64,000 nucleotides of DNA from Coriobacteriaceae bacterium AM113-163 (GTDB lineage: Bacteria; Actinomycetota; Coriobacteriia; Coriobacteriales; Coriobacteriaceae). The stretch spans positions 125,743-189,742 of the forward strand of contig JAQDWB010000002.1 of NCBI GenBank assembly GCA_027673765.1, given 5' to 3'. A program made the translations under genes and the position numbers. Under the pieces are notes generated by a model. It saw only the letters and a list, made by a program, of their open reading frames with translations. It had not been told where the DNA came from and made no database searches. Below are positions 60,901 through 64,000 of the stretch, in pieces; positions within the stretch are counted from its first letter, which is position 1, and each line of letters opens with the position of its first letter.

Positions 60901-61979
60901 TAAATTCCCGCAAGCTCGCAGTAGCGGTCGACGTTGCTGGCAAACACCATCTCCACAGCACCCTTCTGCACGGGCTCCGCCGGAGTTTTACCCCACAGCA
61001 AATACTCGCCCAAGGTCTTGGCACCACGGTAGGCCAAGCTCACCGGGTCCTTATAGACGATATTGGTAAAAATGCCACGGCGTAAGGCCAGGGCGCTCTC
61101 GGGGAACAGGTCGTTGCCGATCACCATGACCTTGCCGGCCTTGCCGCTCGAAACAAGCGCATCGGCGACCACCTCGGAACCAACGGCAAAAACGCTACAG
61201 ATGAGCTCGGGAGCATCCGGCGCACTCAAGCGCTGCTCAAGCTCGCGCTCGAGCTGTTTGACTTGCGCATGGGCACCGGCAAGGTCCTCAACCCGCCATG
61301 GAATATCGTGCTCGCGCAGGTAATTATGAAAGGCGCGGGCGGTCAGATAGTGCGAGTCGGTATAAGGGTCGCCCGCCAACAGGAGCACGCGGGCGTCAGC
61401 CCCAGAAGCGTGGACCAGATTTGCCGCCTGCTCCGCCATAAGACTGCCCGCCGCGGAATAGTCCGCCAGACTGGCACCCAGGCGATCGAGGTGCGGGCGG
61501 TCGCCGTCTACGAGCTCGATTGTCACGCCCGCCTCGGCAATCTGCCTCAAGAGCTCGGTTGCGCGGTCATCGCCCGGAACATAGGCAAGCAGGCCATCAA
61601 TCTTCTCGCCCACCTGCAGACGCTCATCAATCTGCTCGAGCGCATCGGCGTAGCCACCCACGCCAAATTCAACGCGCTCAACCGTAATGCCCTGATCGAT
61701 GACCTCCTGCTCAAAGCGGTTGCAGCCTTCCCAAAGGTAACGGAAAAAGTACGCCCCCTCGCGCGATGCGCGGGGCAGGCAAAACACCAAGTTGATATCC
61801 TTGCGGCGCAGGCTCGAGGCACTTGTGTTGCGGTGGTAACCCATGGCCTCGGCCTTGGCATTCACCTTGGCACGCACGGATTCGCTCACGCCGGCCTTGC
61901 CCGTCAGGGCCTTATGCACGGTATTGATGGAAACGCCAAGCTCGGCGGCTATGTCCTTCATGGTTACGCGAGCGCTCAT
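60900..61979 (-). CDS. LacI-family regulator, probable repressor of the uronate regulon
   Basis: A 359-aa regulator with an N-terminal HTH (MKDIAAELGVSINTVHKALTGKAGVSESVRAKV) and a sugar-binding domain. It lies upstream of uxaC in the same direction but has its own terminator. Operators of sequence GTGAACGTTCAC upstream of uxaC, the symporter, GH105 and kduD are of LacI type and have no other obvious owner nearby. The ligand is probably galacturonate or a product. GGAG lies seven bases before the ATG. The assignment of operator to this protein is inference. Confidence 0.82.
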   Translation of the reverse strand: MSARVTMKDIAAELGVSINTVHKALTGKAGVSESVRAKVNAKAEAMGYHRNTSASSLRRKDINLVFCLPRASREGAYFFRYLWEGCNRFEQEVIDQGITVERVEFGVGGYADALEQIDERLQVGEKIDGLLAYVPGDDRATELLRQIAEAGVTIELVDGDRPHLDRLGASLADYSAAGSLMAEQAANLVHASGADARVLLLAGDPYTDSHYLTARAFHNYLREHDIPWRVEDLAGAHAQVKQLERELEQRLSAPDAPELICSVFAVGSEVVADALVSSGKAGKVMVIGNDLFPESALALRRGIFTNIVYKDPVSLAYRGAKTLGEYLLWGKTPAEPVQKGAVEMVFASNVDRYCELAGI

Positions 61980-62070
61980 GGGGTTACTCCGTTATAGATA
62001 AGTTGCCAATTAACAGTACAGGTAACGATACCCCAAAATCACCCTTCAACTCGCCACGCTCGCCCCCAAA

Positions 62071-62110
62071 TGTGCAAAGCGCCCCGCGAACGGATGCTCG
62101 CGGGGCGCTT
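62071..62110 (-). terminator. Terminator of the FeoB-associated gene
   Basis: AAGCGCCCCGCGA (62077-62089) pairs with TCGCGGGGCGCTT (62098-62110), followed on the minus strand by TGCACATTT. It is a strong stem with a poor T-run, 13 bases after the stop at 62123. Confidence 0.65.
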
Positions 62111-62122
62111 GGATGACGGACC

Positions 62123-62323
62123 TTACTTGATACCGCGGCCCAAGTCTTCGGCAATTTTGTCCACGCCCTTAAGTGCGGCGCAGGTCTTTTTGTTGGAACA
62201 ATGTCCTGTGCAAACGCCACCTTGAGCGCAGTCGGCGCAGGTGCCCTTGCGATAAATGCGCACGCACACGGCGACAAACGCAATACCGATAATAGCCAGT
62301 ACAACAATACCGATAGGTGCCAT
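62123..62323 (-). CDS. FeoB-associated Cys-rich membrane protein
   Basis: A 66-aa protein with one N-terminal membrane helix (IGIVVLAIIGIAFVAVCV) and a Cys-rich tail (CADCAQGGVCTGHCSNKKTC). This is the small protein often found after feoB, thought to help iron uptake, perhaps by holding the metal. A strong GAGGAGG precedes the ATG. feoB is directly upstream, separated by a terminator and a dispersed repeat. Confidence 0.88.
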   Translation of the reverse strand: MAPIGIVVLAIIGIAFVAVCVRIYRKGTCADCAQGGVCTGHCSNKKTCAALKGVDKIAEDLGRGIK

Positions 62324-62368
62324 AGCAAGCCTCCTCTAGTTAACCATCACTTACTTTACCCCATTCTC

Positions 62369-62412
62369 CACCTGCCAATAAGGGACAGGTATATTTTGGT
62401 CGGTTTTATCTG
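62369..62412 (-). repeat. Dispersed repeat C, copy 2
   Basis: Read on the minus strand it matches 17191-17234 at 42 of 44 positions, including the hairpin ACCTG/CAGGT (62370-62374, 62386-62390). It lies between feoB and its partner gene. Confidence 0.7.
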
Positions 62413-62435
62413 CGGAAACGCCACATCTCCCTCAC

Positions 62436-62469
62436 CAAAAAGCCCGAGTGTCGCTGGGACACCCGGGCT
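62436..62469 (-). terminator. Terminator of feoB
   Basis: AGCCCGAGTGTC (62441-62452) pairs with 62458-62469 with one mismatch, followed on the minus strand by TTTTTGGTG. It lies 30 bases after the feoB stop. Confidence 0.82.
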
Positions 62470-62498
62470 CGTGGAAAGGGGCTGATCCTTATTCGGAC

Positions 62499-64000
62499 TT
62501 AAGCGGAAACTGCAGCGGAAGCGGTGTTGGTCTCGTCCTCGTCGGTCCAAGCGTGCTTGGGCATGGGACGGAAGATCTGGAAGAGCATCGCAACCAGCAG
62601 AACGATGGCTACAACCGTCCAAATACCAAACTGGCCAAGGACAAGCAGGTTGTAGAACTGGTTGATGAACAGGCCGATCACCCAGGCAAAGGCGCACTCG
62701 TAGCCGATGGCAATCGCGGTCCACTTGCCGGAGTCCATCTGGTTGCGGATAGTGCCCATGGCGGCAAAGCACGGGGCGCACAGCAGGTTAAAGGCGCCAA
62801 AGGCAACGCAAGCGCCCATGGTGGGGAACATGCCCGCAAACGCGGTCCACAGGCTCGGGTCGGTCTCGGCGGCGTCGGCAACGGACAGCAGCGAGCCGGC
62901 GGTGGCGACGACGTTCTCCTTGGCGACAAGTCCAGAGACAGTCAGCGCGGTGGCCTGCCAGGTGCTAAAGCCGAGCGGGGCGAAGATCCAAGCGACCAGG
63001 TTGCCCAGCATGGCGAGCACGGAGTAGTCCATAAACTCCTCAGGGATGCCGTCCATCGCAGGCAGGAAGCCGAAGGAACCGTTGTAGCTACCAAAGTTGG
63101 AGAGGAACCAAACCACGACGGTGGACGCGAAGATGACCGTGCCGGCCTTCTTGATAAAGGCCCAGCAGCGCTCCCATACATGCAGCGCCCAAGAGCGGAT
63201 TGCCGGGAAGTGATAGGCGGGAAGCTCCATAACGAACGGCGTCGGGCGACCGGCGAAGAGCTTGGTCTTCTTGAGCATGAGGCCCGAGGCGATGACGGCA
63301 AAGACGCCCAAGAAGTAGAACAGCGGGCTGATCCATGCGGCGGTGGTGGAAGAATCGCCGATGATGGAACCCATGAGCAGAGCGATGATCGGCAGCTTGG
63401 CGCCACAGGGAATGAACGTGGTGGTCATGACCGTCATGCGGCGGTCCTTCTCGTTCTCGATGGTCTTGGTGGCCATGACGCCGGGGACGCCGCAGCCCGA
63501 GGACACGAGCATGGGGATGAAGGACTTACCGGACAGGCCAAAGCGGCGGAACACGCGGTCCATGATGAAGGCGACGCGGGCCATGTAGCCGCAGTCCTCC
63601 AAGAAAGACAGCATCACGAACAGCAGGAACATCTGCGGCACGAAGCCGAAGATGGCGCCCAGACCGCCGACGATACCGTCACAGACCAGCGAATCGACCA
63701 GGCCACCGTCCTCGGTGCCGCCCGCCACAAGGGCATCGTGCACCACGGTGGTAATACCCGGAACATAGGGGCCGTACTGTGCCGGGTCGACCGAGTCGGC
63801 GGCGTCACCCGCAGCCTCGACAGCTGCGTCGTAGGCGTCGCGGCCCTGGCCGAGCACATACCAACCGTCGGTGCCAAAGAGCTGGTCGTTGGTGAAGTCG
63901 GTCACCGTGCCGCCCAGGGTGGAAACGGCGATGTAGTACACGCAGAACATGATGACCACAAAGATCGGCAGGCCCAGGATACGGTTGGTAACCACGCGGT
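62499..64000 (-). CDS. feoB: Ferrous iron transporter FeoB, C-terminal part (runs off the right edge)
   Basis: The visible 500 residues are the membrane part of FeoB. It has the typical entry VVTNRILGLPIF, two Gate motifs (FIPMLVSSGCGVPGVMATKTIENEKDRR and the later GLVAKENVVATAGSL), and the central nucleoside-recognition-like region. The GTPase domain lies beyond the window, and the frame is open to base 64000. It imports Fe(II), which suits an anaerobic gut habitat. The Cys-rich partner follows. Confidence 0.95.
   Translation of the reverse strand, partial: RVVTNRILGLPIFVVIMFCVYYIAVSTLGGTVTDFTNDQLFGTDGWYVLGQGRDAYDAAVEAAGDAADSVDPAQYGPYVPGITTVVHDALVAGGTEDGGLVDSLVCDGIVGGLGAIFGFVPQMFLLFVMLSFLEDCGYMARVAFIMDRVFRRFGLSGKSFIPMLVSSGCGVPGVMATKTIENEKDRRMTVMTTTFIPCGAKLPIIALLMGSIIGDSSTTAAWISPLFYFLGVFAVIASGLMLKKTKLFAGRPTPFVMELPAYHFPAIRSWALHVWERCWAFIKKAGTVIFASTVVVWFLSNFGSYNGSFGFLPAMDGIPEEFMDYSVLAMLGNLVAWIFAPLGFSTWQATALTVSGLVAKENVVATAGSLLSVADAAETDPSLWTAFAGMFPTMGACVAFGAFNLLCAPCFAAMGTIRNQMDSGKWTAIAIGYECAFAWVIGLFINQFYNLLVLGQFGIWTVVAIVLLVAMLFQIFRPMPKHAWTDEDETNTASAAVSA

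Overview
The window is a high-GC chromosome segment that looks like a gut actinobacterium of the class Coriobacteriia, most likely Collinsella. This rests on codon and base composition, a gatCAB operon, class C sortase with pilins, the glnA-glnR pair, a pectin and uronate locus, and strict-anaerobe style flavoenzymes. No rRNA, tRNA or CRISPR was found. The genus is an inference from content, not from a marker gene.

Layout, left to right. 1-1830: gatC-gatA, with gatB starting at the left edge. 2005-12293: a sortase-pilus cluster (tip adhesin, two LPxTG-type pilins, class C sortase), split by an AbiE-like nucleotidyltransferase/winged-helix pair. 12832-15158: HAD phosphatase and MFS transporter. 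15395-19992: a beta-glucoside module (LicT-type antiterminator, PTS EIIBC, GH1 6-phospho-beta-glucosidase) with RAT-like leader structures and two unusual palindromic elements. 20146-24607: histidine phosphatase, moaC-mobB fusion, moaA and a nuclease-like unknown. 24903-27908: a MATE efflux pump behind a MerR-type promoter, then an IS3-family element using -1 frameshifting. 27928-34126: ligA, an HtrA protease, glnR and glnA. 34253-39024: a DinJ/MNT fusion, a LacI regulator divergent from kdgK-kdgA, and a YczE-like membrane protein. 39181-46797: an AlbA/Schlafen-type regulator, a GntR regulator, the KduD-like/RpiB-like uronate pair and two flavoenzymes. 46901-61979: a pectin and galacturonate locus (sugar isomerase, GH105, SGNH esterase, CE8-esterase fusion, GH28, GPH symporter, uxaA, uxaB, uxaC, LacI regulator). 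62123-64000: FeoB and its Cys-rich partner.

How the genes work together. GH28, pectin methylesterase, acetyl esterases and GH105 would trim imported pectin oligomers inside the cell. UxaC, UxaB and UxaA would turn galacturonate into 2-keto-3-deoxygluconate (KDG). The RpiB-like and KduD-like enzymes would bring unsaturated uronates to the same KDG, and KdgK with KdgA would finish at pyruvate and glyceraldehyde 3-phosphate. A palindromic operator with core GTGAACGTTCAC recurs upstream of kduD, GH105, the symporter and uxaC. This ties the enzymes into one regulon, probably under the LacI protein at 60900-61979.

The non-coding layer is unusually rich. Two families of dispersed hairpins sit mostly at gene 3' ends. 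One has 17-19 bp arms around a constant 27-nt loop, with compensatory changes. The other is a CCACCACAAAGG hairpin with a conserved loop, usually followed on the minus strand by a T-run. Two adjacent ~155-160 bp palindromic elements have unrelated ends but a shared core. A nine-G tract in the tip adhesin gene could switch pilus expression on and off.
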